A DNA stretch of 16,881 bases from HLUCCA09 sp038757905 (lineage in GTDB: Bacteria > Pseudomonadota > Alphaproteobacteria > Rhodobacterales > Rhodobacteraceae), in assembly GCA_038757905.1 (NCBI GenBank), contig JBCDGG010000122.1:1-16881 (forward strand). Direction: 5' to 3'. Positions 6,919 to 13,705 of the stretch are shown in pieces (the first letter of the stretch is position 1; every line of letters starts with the position of its first letter). Both the position numbers and the translations under genes were made by a program. The notes under the pieces were generated by a model. That model searched no databases, was not told where the DNA came from, and saw only the letters and a program-made list of their open reading frames with translations.

Positions 6919-7389
6919 ATGACCAGCACCGCCGCGGATCTCAGCCCCGACTCCAATGCCCAGATCTGTGACGCACTGAACCAGTGTGTTGCCGAGACCG
7001 TCGTGACGACGATGCTCGCGCAGAACTTTCACTGGAACGTCACCGGCATGGCGTTCGGCCCGCTGCACGACTTCTTCCAGAAGATCTACGAGGATCACTT
7101 CGAAGGTCAGGACGATCTGGCCGAGCGCATCAAGGCGCTGGGTGGGCACGCCGAAGGCACCCTGAAGGGCATGCTCGAACGCTCCAAAGTGTCCGAGTTC
7201 GACGGCACCGCGAGCGACCGCGAGATGATCTCCATGATGCTCGAAGCGCAGCAGACCGTGGCCGCGACGCTCGCGCAATCCGGCGAGCTTGCCGCTGGGC
7301 ATGGCGACACCCTGACCGAAGATCTCTGCATCGCGCGGGGGCAGGTGCACGAGAAATTCGCTTGGATGCTGCGCTCCCATCTGGAGTGA
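6919..7389 (+). CDS. dps: Dps family DNA-binding ferritin-like protein
   Basis: A 156-residue four-helix Dps subunit. Twelve subunits normally form a shell that oxidises Fe(II), preferably with hydrogen peroxide, and stores it, protecting DNA. The ferroxidase pattern is readable: H38 in NFHWNVTG, H50 twelve residues later, then D65 and E69 in QDDLAER, all at E. coli Dps spacing (H51, H63, D78, E82). The position of E. coli D67 is Gln54 here, a change that I believe also occurs in other proteins of this subfamily. The N-terminus lacks the Lys-rich tail of E. coli Dps, so DNA binding may be weak. ATG 6919 has GAAGGA at 6905-6910. The gene is alone between two terminators, with an iron-box-like palindrome upstream. 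Confidence 0.95.
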   Translation: MTSTAADLSPDSNAQICDALNQCVAETVVTTMLAQNFHWNVTGMAFGPLHDFFQKIYEDHFEGQDDLAERIKALGGHAEGTLKGMLERSKVSEFDGTASDREMISMMLEAQQTVAATLAQSGELAAGHGDTLTEDLCIARGQVHEKFAWMLRSHLE

Positions 7390-7419
7390 GGGAAGCGCCG
7401 TAGTAATGGCGGATGATAG

Positions 7420-7442
7420 GCGGTCCGTCCGGACCGCTTGTT
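7420..7442 (+). terminator. Hairpin after dps, weak terminator
   Basis: GCGGTCC and GGACCGC form a 7-bp stem with a 4-base loop, followed by TTGTT. It comes 30 bases after the dps stop and is probably the first of two stops for dps transcription. Confidence 0.6.
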
Positions 7443-7701
7443 ACAGAACGGAGGGCGCCTTGGCGCCCTTTTTTCTGCAACGTCCCAGGTAGGCAGGAGC
7501 CCAGGCGCGATACTTCCCCATCGTGGTCTGCTGCGCGGTCAGCATTGCGATGAAGGCGTCTCGTTGCTCGTCTTTCTTAAGCAGCTTGAACATCTTCTTC
7601 TGCGTCTTGGTCATCGAACAGCCGATGCAATGATCGCCTGCCGGGCCGGACCGCTTGAATTTACACACACTGATACAGGGGCTGAGCGTCTTTCGCGCCA
7701 C
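7441..7701 (-). CDS. DUF1289 family small cysteine protein
   Basis: An 86-residue protein with SPCISVC near the N-terminus (Cys9 and Cys13) and a CIGC pair (Cys25 and Cys28), the four-cysteine pattern of DUF1289, which probably binds a metal such as zinc or a cluster. The remainder is a basic helical region rich in Lys. The function of the family is not known. The start is GTG 7701 with AAGGAAG about 9 bases before it. It begins 16 bases after the hemP stop, so the two genes form an operon, hinting at a link to heme or iron. Its last codons contain the transcription terminator of the opposing dps gene. Confidence 0.82.
   Translation of the reverse strand: MARKTLSPCISVCKFKRSGPAGDHCIGCSMTKTQKKMFKLLKKDEQRDAFIAMLTAQQTTMGKYRAWAPAYLGRCRKKGAKAPSVL
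7453..7474 (+). terminator. Intrinsic terminator embedded in the 3' end of the convergent gene
   Basis: GGGCGCC-TT-GGCGCCC followed by T6 (7469-7474) is a textbook terminator for the plus strand. The same bases encode the last residues (Lys-Lys-Gly-Ala-Lys-Ala-Pro) of the DUF1289 gene on the minus strand. Confidence 0.8.
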
Positions 7702-7717
7702 GCTTTGGCTTCCTTTG

Positions 7718-7921
7718 CTATTTCGTCAGGATAAGCTTTCCGGACCGCGTGATCCGCAGCGAATACGTCTGACCGTCCAACACAAGATGTGCCTGCTGTC
7801 CATCGCGCATAAGGCCGCGCACATCATAGGCCGGAACGTCGCCGAACACGGCCGGTGTTGTCATCCGCGCCAAGGGAGGCTGGGAGCTTTTGTCGTCGAG
7901 CGAGCGAAAATCACCATCCAT
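7718..7921 (-). CDS. hemP: Hemin uptake protein HemP/HmuP
   Basis: A 67-residue protein ending in a compact beta domain, with HLVLDGQTYSLRITRSGK near the C-terminus; YxLRITRxGKLILTK is the HemP signature. The family is linked to heme acquisition, and in Bradyrhizobium HmuP is needed for expression of the heme receptor gene. The start ATG 7921 is preferred because AAAGGA stands 7 bases upstream and gives the usual family length. ATG 7972, with AAGGA 10 bases upstream, would add 17 residues and cannot be excluded. It is followed by the DUF1289 gene. No heme receptor or transporter genes are next to it here. Confidence 0.85.
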   Translation of the reverse strand: MDGDFRSLDDKSSQPPLARMTTPAVFGDVPAYDVRGLMRDGQQAHLVLDGQTYSLRITRSGKLILTK

Positions 7922-8054
7922 CTTGGTGTCCTTTCCGTCATGGAGACGCCGGAGCGGGGCTCTGTTGGTCATCGCGGCAGCGTCCTTGCAAATCCTGTTC
8001 TGTGGCTCCCGACACGGTGGCTGTCTTAAGCCTGAGTGAAAAGGTCGGAAATGT

Positions 8055-8066
8055 AAAGCGCGCTTT
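8055..8066. promoter_or_regulatory. Perfect 12-bp palindrome in the hemP / DUF3422 divergent region
   Basis: AAAGCGCGCTTT reads the same on both strands and is embedded in a second inverted repeat, AGCGC-N6-GCGCT (8057-8072). It lies 133 bases upstream of the hemP start and 167 bases before the DUF3422 gene. It is a plausible operator; no regulator can be named. Clear -35 and -10 elements were not seen in this 312-base gap. Confidence 0.4.
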
Positions 8067-8141
8067 TGCGCTCAAGGCGTGGGTGCGCGCTATTGCGCAG
8101 GCGCGTCGAAACCCCGCAGGCGAGCGGAACCAGGAGGCAGG

Positions 8142-8255
8142 ATGCGCCGCAAGCCCGGGGCAGACCGGCCTTTGGGCCCGCGCGCAGTGCCGTTTCCGTT
8201 TACACGATTGGATGGCAGCGCTATCTGCGCGCCATGGATGACGCCACGCCTCTGA
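8142..8255 (+). CDS. Possible 37-codon leader ORF overlapping the DUF3422 gene start
   Basis: ATG 8142 has an excellent ribosome site, AGGAGG, six bases away, and its frame runs 37 codons to TGA at 8253-8255, 22 bases inside the DUF3422 gene. The peptide is basic at its start and rich in Pro, Arg and Ala, with no recognised domain. The following DUF3422 start has no visible ribosome site of its own, so the leader may deliver ribosomes to it by translational coupling. It may equally be chance in GC-rich DNA. Confidence 0.35.
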   Translation: MRRKPGADRPLGPRAVPFPFTRLDGSAICAPWMTPRL

Positions 8256-9541
8256 CACCGCTCGCCGACCATCCGCTGCGCTACGACCTGGCCAACGAGC
8301 TGCATGCGCGGCCCTTTCCGTCGCTCGACGCGCCGTGCCGCGTGGTCTACCTCGCGATCAAGCGGGAAAAGGACGCGGCGAACCGCGACCGCGAGCTCGA
8401 CCGGCAGCACCTGCTCGAACTGCTCGACCGGTTCGGTGCCACCCACCCCAAACCCGGGGCAACGCATTACTTCGGGGAGCTCGGCAAGCACCGCATCAAG
8501 TGGGAGTGTCACACCGAGTTTGTGACCTACACGGTCTTCTCCCCGGGCACGTCAGAGCGCGCGTTCGATCCCAAATCGTTCGAGGTGCTGCCGACGGATT
8601 GGCTTTCGCGGGCACCGGGCGTGCGGATCACCTCTGCCCTGATCCGGGTCGAAGTTGTCGCATCCGAAGACGAAGAGACGGTGCTGCCCAAGGCGTTCGA
8701 GTGGTTCGTGCCGGAGAGTCTGGCGGTTTCCCGAATTTCCGACGGGGCCGCCATCATGGCGGGCGATTTCCGCATCGACACCGGGGGGCATATGCGGTTT
8801 GCGCTGTTTGTCCGGCCCGAGACGGGCGCCCGGAGCGTGGGGCGCATGGTGCAGCGCCTGACGGAGATCGAGACCTACAAGGCGATGTCGATGCTGGGGT
8901 ATCGCCGGGCGCGTGACCTGGCCGGTCAGATGGGCGAGCTGGATCAGGGCCTGACCAAGCTGATTTCCGACATGTCGTCCTCGCGCGGGGCGTCGGAGGA
9001 TGCGCTGCAGGACCTGCTGCATGTCGCCTCGGAGCTGGAGCGCCTGAAAGCCATCACGACGTTCCGCTTCGGCGCAACGGAGGCCTACGAGGCCATCGTA
9101 ATGGACCGTATCCGCGTGTTGCGAGAAGTGCGCTTCGGCGGCCGTCAGACGTTTCAGGAGTTCATGGCGCGCCGCTTCGATCCGGCGATGCGCACTGTCA
9201 AATCGACGGAGCGCCGGCTGTCGGCGATGGCGGAACGGGCGATCCGGGCGGGCGATCTTCTGCGCACGCGAGTGGATGTCGAGCGGCAGGCCCAGAATGC
9301 GGAGCTTCTGTCCTCGATGAACAAGCGGGCCGATATGCAGTTGCGCCTGCAGCGGACGGTGGAAGGCCTTTCCGTCGTGGCGATCAGCTATTACGCGGTG
9401 AACCTTGCGACTTATCTGGCCTATCCCGTGACGGAGCCTCTGGGTGTCACCAAGGGGCTGTCCACCGCGATCCTGACCCCGGTTGTCGTGCTCGGCGTCT
9501 GGTTTTTGATCCGCCGCATCCGGCACGCCATCGAGGACTGA
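8234..9541 (+). CDS. DUF3422 family membrane-anchored protein
   Basis: A 435-residue protein of the DUF3422 family, widespread in proteobacteria and of unknown function. The N-terminal part has HPLRYDLANELHARPF (residues 12-27), typical of the family, then a mixed alpha/beta region with WECHTEF. The middle, about 210-370, is long, charged and helical, probably coiled coil. Two hydrophobic segments at roughly 381-400 and 413-430 form a membrane hairpin, with a basic IRRIRH tail facing the cytoplasm, so most of the protein would be cytoplasmic. The order of domains, soluble then coiled coil then two membrane helices, recalls CorA-like proteins, but the GMN motif is absent. ATG 8234 fits the family N-terminus but lacks a ribosome site. 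Confidence 0.9.
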   Translation: MDDATPLTPLADHPLRYDLANELHARPFPSLDAPCRVVYLAIKREKDAANRDRELDRQHLLELLDRFGATHPKPGATHYFGELGKHRIKWECHTEFVTYTVFSPGTSERAFDPKSFEVLPTDWLSRAPGVRITSALIRVEVVASEDEETVLPKAFEWFVPESLAVSRISDGAAIMAGDFRIDTGGHMRFALFVRPETGARSVGRMVQRLTEIETYKAMSMLGYRRARDLAGQMGELDQGLTKLISDMSSSRGASEDALQDLLHVASELERLKAITTFRFGATEAYEAIVMDRIRVLREVRFGGRQTFQEFMARRFDPAMRTVKSTERRLSAMAERAIRAGDLLRTRVDVERQAQNAELLSSMNKRADMQLRLQRTVEGLSVVAISYYAVNLATYLAYPVTEPLGVTKGLSTAILTPVVVLGVWFLIRRIRHAIED

Positions 9542-9738
9542 CCCCGGGCAGTTCAGGGGGGGGGGCGCCCTACCTGCAGCGCAAATCCGTCTATGGAGAG
9601 CGTGGGGGACGTGCCCCGACCCGCGGATTGTCGCGAGGCCGGACCCAGAGAACATGGAAGCCGAGACGGTGCGGCGCCCTGCAAGAGGGCGCCCCGGCGG
9701 AGGACGTCTTGGTGGCCGATGCGCGGCCCGGGCGCCGG
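9542..9738. other. Convergent gap with G10 tract and 8-bp hairpin
   Basis: Between the ends of the DUF3422 gene and the small membrane protein gene there is a run of ten G at 9556-9565 and a perfect hairpin GGCGCCCT-GCAAG-AGGGCGCC at 9673-9693. No T-run follows on either strand. The hairpin may stop or protect transcripts from both sides. Confidence 0.5.
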
Positions 9739-10050
9739 TCAGTGCCCGGGCAGGCGGGTGTCGTCGATACGGATGGACAGCGGATCGGCGACGGGCAGAT
9801 CGTCCCGCTTGCCGCCGTCGCGGTCCTCCGGCTCGGCCATCAGCATCACGGAGATCCCGAACTGGACACCCGAGAAGACGATGCCGTTGAAGAGCCAGAG
9901 CAGGAACACGGCCAGGGGCCCGGCGCCCGTATGGGTCACCAGATGCCAGAGATTGGCGACATTCATGAAGAGCAGCATCGCGACGAATGCCGCCGAGATC
10001 GCAAATCCGATGGCCGTTTGGATAATGTAGAGGCGGACGAGTTTGGGCAT
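9739..10050 (-). CDS. Small two-helix membrane protein at the end of the rib-nusB operon
   Basis: A 103-residue protein I cannot assign to a named family. Two hydrophobic segments, about residues 8-28 and 44-68, are joined by a short loop with WHLVTHTGAGP. The C-terminal 35 residues are hydrophilic and rich in Asp and Arg. Start ATG 10050 has TAGGAG six bases upstream, a strong ribosome site. It lies 66 bases after nusB on the same strand, so it is probably the last gene of the riboflavin-nusB transcript. Nothing in the sequence shows what it does. Confidence 0.75.
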   Translation of the reverse strand: MPKLVRLYIIQTAIGFAISAAFVAMLLFMNVANLWHLVTHTGAGPLAVFLLWLFNGIVFSGVQFGISVMLMAEPEDRDGGKRDDLPVADPLSIRIDDTRLPGH

Positions 10051-10116
10051 TGTGAACTCCTACCAATAGCCTTGAGGTAGTCCATCGGGTGCGCGAAGCA
10101 AAGAGGGCAGGCTGCC

Positions 10117-10605
10117 TCAGAACGCCTCTGGCTGCGCCTCGCGGGCCATGTGATCGAGAACGGCGTTGACGAAGCGGGGCTCACGCCCCTCCGGGAAGAA
10201 CGCGCGCGCCACTTCCACGAACTCCACGATCACCACTTTGGGTGGGGTCTTAGCCGATACCAGTTCGGCCCCCGCCGCACGGAAGAGCGCTCGCAACGTC
10301 GGGTCGATCCGGTCGATCGGCCACTTGGCCACAAGGGCGCGATCCGTCATCTGGTCGACGCGGGCCTGTTCGTCGACCGCCCGATCCACCAGGGCGCGAA
10401 AGAGGTCGACATCGCCGTCCTCCATCTCCTCGCCGTCGGGCGTTCTGGCGCCGAAGCGATAATCCTCGAACTCCTTCTCGACGGCGAGCGTCGTCTGGCC
10501 CGAGCTCTCCATCTGAAAGAGCGCCTGAACCGCGTAGAGGCGTGCCGCCGAGCGGCGCCGTTTCTGGGCCTGTCGCTCGGCTTGCTTGTCGGCCGGCGCG
10601 CTCAT
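10117..10605 (-). CDS. nusB: Transcription antitermination factor NusB
   Basis: A 162-residue all-helical protein of the NusB family, which with NusE (S10) binds boxA in rRNA leaders and helps RNA polymerase read through. Family landmarks are the N-terminal RSAARLYAVQALFQ (17-30), DPTLRALFRAAGAEL and KVVIVEFVEVARAF in the C-terminal half, and FVNAVLDHMAR near the end. An insert with acidic residues (DGEEMEDGDVD) separates helices 2 and 3, common in alphaproteobacteria. Its ATG overlaps the ribH stop as ATGA (10602-10605), so its translation is coupled to ribH. The ribH-nusB order is conserved in many proteobacteria. Confidence 0.95.
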   Translation of the reverse strand: MSAPADKQAERQAQKRRRSAARLYAVQALFQMESSGQTTLAVEKEFEDYRFGARTPDGEEMEDGDVDLFRALVDRAVDEQARVDQMTDRALVAKWPIDRIDPTLRALFRAAGAELVSAKTPPKVVIVEFVEVARAFFPEGREPRFVNAVLDHMAREAQPEAF

Positions 10606-11147
10606 GCGACGTCCGGCCCGTCTCCGGCGAGGATCGTATCCTCGCCCCGGGGCAGAAAGCCGATGCCCTTCGAGGTGCGGCCGAACCGGCGCGACAGCGC
10701 AATCAGGTGAAGCGCCGCCGCTGCCGCGCCCCCGCCTTTGTTCTGCTGAGCCGGATCGGCCCGGGCCACGGCCTGATCCATGTTCTCGACGGTCAGGATG
10801 CCGTTGCCGATGCACGCGCCGTCGAGGCCGAGCAGCATCAGACCGCGGGAACTGTCGTTGCAGACGGTGTCGTAATGGGTGGTCTCGCCGCGGATGATGC
10901 ATCCCAGCGCGACGAACCCCTGAAAGTTCGATTGCCGGTAGGCGATGCGAATGGCCGTCGGAACCTCCAGCGCGCCGGGCACTTCGATCACCTCATGGGT
11001 GCCGCCCGTGGCCTCGATCTCGGCCGTGGCGCCGGCGATCAGATGGTCGGCGATGTCGCGGTAATAGGGCGCGACGACGAGGGCAAGCTTCGGGGCCGGC
11101 GCCTCGAAGCTCGGCCGCGGAAGGGTGTAGTGGCTTTCACCGGCCAT
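10602..11147 (-). CDS. ribH: 6,7-dimethyl-8-ribityllumazine synthase
   Basis: A 181-residue lumazine synthase, joining 5-amino-6-ribitylaminouracil to 3,4-dihydroxy-2-butanone 4-phosphate in the next-to-last step of riboflavin synthesis. Readable motifs are VVAPYY with the substrate-binding aromatic region (24-29), VPGALEVP (56-63), GCIIRGETTHYD (82-93) with catalytic His91, GNGILTVE (114-121) and the phosphate-binding NKGGGAA (136-142). A C-terminal extension of about 20 residues goes beyond the usual length. ATG 11147 shares one base with the ribBX stop (TGATG), so the gene is coupled to ribBX, which makes its butanone substrate. Confidence 0.96.
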   Translation of the reverse strand: MAGESHYTLPRPSFEAPAPKLALVVAPYYRDIADHLIAGATAEIEATGGTHEVIEVPGALEVPTAIRIAYRQSNFQGFVALGCIIRGETTHYDTVCNDSSRGLMLLGLDGACIGNGILTVENMDQAVARADPAQQNKGGGAAAAALHLIALSRRFGRTSKGIGFLPRGEDTILAGDGPDVA

Positions 11148-12259
11148 CAGCCAAGCTCCGATATCTTGCGGGTGCCCACGATCTCAAGCCCATAGGCCTC
11201 GAGCCCGACGATTTTCGGGGTGGGCGAGTTGGTCAGCAGCCGCAGCTTCGACAGGCCGAGCGACGACAGGATCTGCGCCCCGAGACCGTATTGCCGAAGC
11301 GTCTGGGGGGAGGCTTCCGCCTCGGCGGCAAGCTGCATGTGCAGATCGCGCAGCAGCACGACGACGCCGCGCCCCTCGGCCGCGATCGAGAGCATCGCGG
11401 CGCCGAATTCGCTCGCCCGTCCCCGCGGCCCGGTGCCCACAAGGTCCAGCAGCGGGTCGAGCGCGTGCATCCGCACAAGCACCGGCTCCGGCGTCGTGAT
11501 ATCGCCCTTGATCAGCACGATGTGTTCGGCGCCCTGGGTCTCGTCGGTGTAGATCCGCATGTTCCAGGTGCCGCCGAACTCGCTCTCGATCATCTGCTCG
11601 TCCCGCATGCCGACCAGATTGTCATGGCGGCGGCGATAGGCGATCAGATCGGAGATTGTGCCGATCTTGAGCGCGTGGCGCTGGGCAAAGGCCACCAGAT
11701 CGGGCAGGCGGGCCATCGTCCCGTCCTCGTTCATGATTTCGCAGATCACGCCGGACGGGTTGAGCCCGGCCAGCCGCGCGATGTCGACGGCGGCCTCGGT
11801 ATGGCCGGCGCGGACCAGCACGCCGCCGTCGCGGGCGCGCAGCGGGAAGACGTGCCCGGGCGTGGCGATGTCGGTTCCCGTCTTGGAGGCGTCGATGGCG
11901 ACGGCGACCGTCAGGGCGCGATCATGCGCCGAGATGCCGGTCGAGACGCCCTCGCGGGCCTCGATCGAGACGGTGAACGCCGTCTCGTGGCGGGAGGAGT
12001 TGGTGGAGGCCATCAGCGGCAAGCCGAGCGCGTCGATCCGCTCGCCCGTCAGCGACAGACAGATCAGCCCGCGCCCATGCGTCGCCATGAAGTTCACGGC
12101 GTCGGGCGTGGCCATCTGTGCCGGAATCACCAGATCGCCCTCGTTTTCGCGATCCTCGTGATCCACCAGAATGAACATCTTCCCATTGAGGGCGTCCTCG
12201 ATGATCTCGTCGATCTTCGAGATCGCATCGTGGATTTCCGGGTTCGCGGTGTCGGGCAA
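11147..12259 (-). CDS. ribBX: RibBX: 3,4-dihydroxy-2-butanone 4-phosphate synthase with degenerate GTP cyclohydrolase II domain
   Basis: A 370-residue fusion. Residues 1-210 are an intact DHBP synthase, with DHEDRENEGD (33-42), THGRGLICL (60-68), SSRHETAFTVS (88-98), TPGHVFPLRA (133-142) and AGHTEA (151-156); this part turns ribulose 5-phosphate into the butanone phosphate for RibH. Residues 215-370 align with GTP cyclohydrolase II (EGRG and a RibA-like C-terminus) but the zinc motif C-x10-C-x-C is missing: the region reads VRMHALDPLLDL with no cysteine. This agrees with the published RibBX variant, whose second domain is not a working RibA. The start is TTG 12259, with GGAG 7 bases before it; upstream in-frame ATGs lack family sequence. 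No FMN riboswitch precedes it. Confidence 0.9.
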   Translation of the reverse strand: MPDTANPEIHDAISKIDEIIEDALNGKMFILVDHEDRENEGDLVIPAQMATPDAVNFMATHGRGLICLSLTGERIDALGLPLMASTNSSRHETAFTVSIEAREGVSTGISAHDRALTVAVAIDASKTGTDIATPGHVFPLRARDGGVLVRAGHTEAAVDIARLAGLNPSGVICEIMNEDGTMARLPDLVAFAQRHALKIGTISDLIAYRRRHDNLVGMRDEQMIESEFGGTWNMRIYTDETQGAEHIVLIKGDITTPEPVLVRMHALDPLLDLVGTGPRGRASEFGAAMLSIAAEGRGVVVLLRDLHMQLAAEAEASPQTLRQYGLGAQILSSLGLSKLRLLTNSPTPKIVGLEAYGLEIVGTRKISELG

Positions 12260-12385
12260 GGGATGTCTCCAGGGCTGCTGCAACGGGCCATCTCGACCTT
12301 TGGCGCGCAGATAGCCCATGGCGCAAGGCTTGACCATAGGGGGCGGCCAGCGGATCGCGGCGCGCGGGACGGGCCGCGCCCCGGG

Positions 12386-13336
12386 TCAGGAGGCGCTTTT
12401 GCGCACCGTGTTTTCGTCGAAGAGCGCGGCGGAAAGATCGAAGAAGCGTGTCCGGACGTCGGGCCGCTCCATCATGATTTCATGCTCCGCGCCCCGTTCG
12501 ATGATCAGCCGCCCACTCGGCCATTTGGCCATCTGGGCGCGGATATCGGCGACATCGACGATGCGCTCGTTCTCTCCTGTCACGCAGAGGCACGGCACGT
12601 TGGGCGCGGGCAGGCGGGCCAGGGCGCGCGTCTCCAAGAGCGCCTCGTTCACCCAGGTCATCGAGGGCCCGCCGAGGGCAAGCTCGGGATGGGCCTTCAG
12701 CTGGGCCTTCATCCAGGCAAACACTTCGGGGTCGGTTGTCAGCACATTGTCTTCGAACTCAGCCTCCAGCACATAGTTCGAGGCATCCGAGCCGGGCACG
12801 ATCTTGCCGCCGAAGCCCAGCGGGCGGGACACCGTTGTCAGCGCCCAGGCGGCGGGCCGCAGTATCGGGGAGATGTAGATCCCCCACATTGGGCCCGAGA
12901 ACACCGCCGAGGCGACCGGCAGCCCCGAGTGCAGCGCCCGCAGCCCGATGCCGCCGCCCATGGAGTGGGCGACGAGGTGCCAGGGCCGGGGCAGGTGCAT
13001 CGTCTCGGCCGTCTGCACCATGGCGGCCACGTCCATCTGGTACTGCTCGAACCGGTCGACATGGCCGGTGGCGCGGTCGGGCAGGGGCCTGTCTGTCAGG
13101 CCCTGACCGCGCCAGTCGACGGCAAGCGTCGTGTAGCCTCGCGACGCGAACTCACGCCCGGCCGGGCCGTACTTCTCGACGAACTCGGTGCGGCCGGGGA
13201 ACAGAAGCACCGTGCCGCGCGGGCCGTTGCCCAAAAGCCCCACGCGCGTGCGCGCCCCGTCCGGCGCGTGGGCCCAGACGGCATGCGCCGCCGGATCGGC
13301 ATCCGCGATCGCGCTGTAGAACGGGGCGCTTTCCAC
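12386..13336 (-). CDS. Alpha/beta hydrolase, PldB (monoglyceride lipase / lysophospholipase) type
   Basis: A 316-residue serine hydrolase. The nucleophile elbow is AHSMGG with Ser125, the strand before it carries VLLFPGRTEF (43-52), which supplies the oxyanion hole, and VDWRGQG (73-79) is the usual DxRGxG. The likely catalytic His is H285 in RGAEHE. At the acid position the sequence is VTGENERIVD, so Glu257 or Asp261 would serve rather than the usual Asp. PldB-like enzymes cleave acyl esters of lysophospholipids or monoglycerides; the substrate here is unknown. The start is GTG 13336, without a strong ribosome site, 18 bases after the SCP2 stop, so translation may depend on SCP2. It ends 126 bases before ribBX. 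Confidence 0.88.
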   Translation of the reverse strand: MESAPFYSAIADADPAAHAVWAHAPDGARTRVGLLGNGPRGTVLLFPGRTEFVEKYGPAGREFASRGYTTLAVDWRGQGLTDRPLPDRATGHVDRFEQYQMDVAAMVQTAETMHLPRPWHLVAHSMGGGIGLRALHSGLPVASAVFSGPMWGIYISPILRPAAWALTTVSRPLGFGGKIVPGSDASNYVLEAEFEDNVLTTDPEVFAWMKAQLKAHPELALGGPSMTWVNEALLETRALARLPAPNVPCLCVTGENERIVDVADIRAQMAKWPSGRLIIERGAEHEIMMERPDVRTRFFDLSAALFDENTVRKSAS

Positions 13337-13354
13337 CTGCGGGACCGGCCGGCG

Positions 13355-13645
13355 TCAGCCGAGCCGGGTGCCGAGCTTCATCGCCAGGCCCATATCGCCA
13401 TCGACCGACAGCTTGCCCGTCATGAACGCTGCGGTGGGGTTGGTCTCGCCGTCCAGGATGGCGCGGAACGTGTCGAGATCCGCCGTCAGCGTGACATCGG
13501 CGTCTTCATCCCCGGCGCGCACGCCGCTGTCGTCCAACATGATGGCGCCTTCTCCAGTGATGGAGAACTTCGCGGTGCCGCCGATATCCCCGCCTTCGAA
13601 TTTCTCCTGCAGGGCGGCAACCGCCTGGTCGATGGTGTCGGACAT
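13355..13645 (-). CDS. SCP2 sterol-binding domain protein
   Basis: A 96-residue single-domain protein of the sterol carrier protein 2 fold. The pattern KFSITGEG, then MLDD, DADVTLTADLDTFRAIL and the C-terminal AAFMTGKLSVDGDMGLAMKL is typical. These proteins have a hydrophobic tunnel that holds lipids or acyl-CoA. ATG 13645 has AAGGAG five bases upstream. It leads a two-gene unit with the PldB-like hydrolase, so a shared role in handling lipid or acyl substrates is a fair inference. No membrane segment or signal peptide. Confidence 0.93.
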   Translation of the reverse strand: MSDTIDQAVAALQEKFEGGDIGGTAKFSITGEGAIMLDDSGVRAGDEDADVTLTADLDTFRAILDGETNPTAAFMTGKLSVDGDMGLAMKLGTRLG

Positions 13646-13705
13646 ATGTGCTCCTTGCGCGTCTGTCTGTCTGTTGCGTCTGTGTCCCGCGTCACGTCCG
13701 GCCAG

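Noticed and set aside
8552..10066. 504-residue minus-strand open frame over the DUF3422 gene
   Set aside because: Opposite strand of a family-matched gene, and the same region encodes the small membrane protein in another frame.
13655..13671. Short TCTG repeats before the SCP2 gene
   Set aside because: Only about three copies and outside any coding frame; too short to call a variable repeat.
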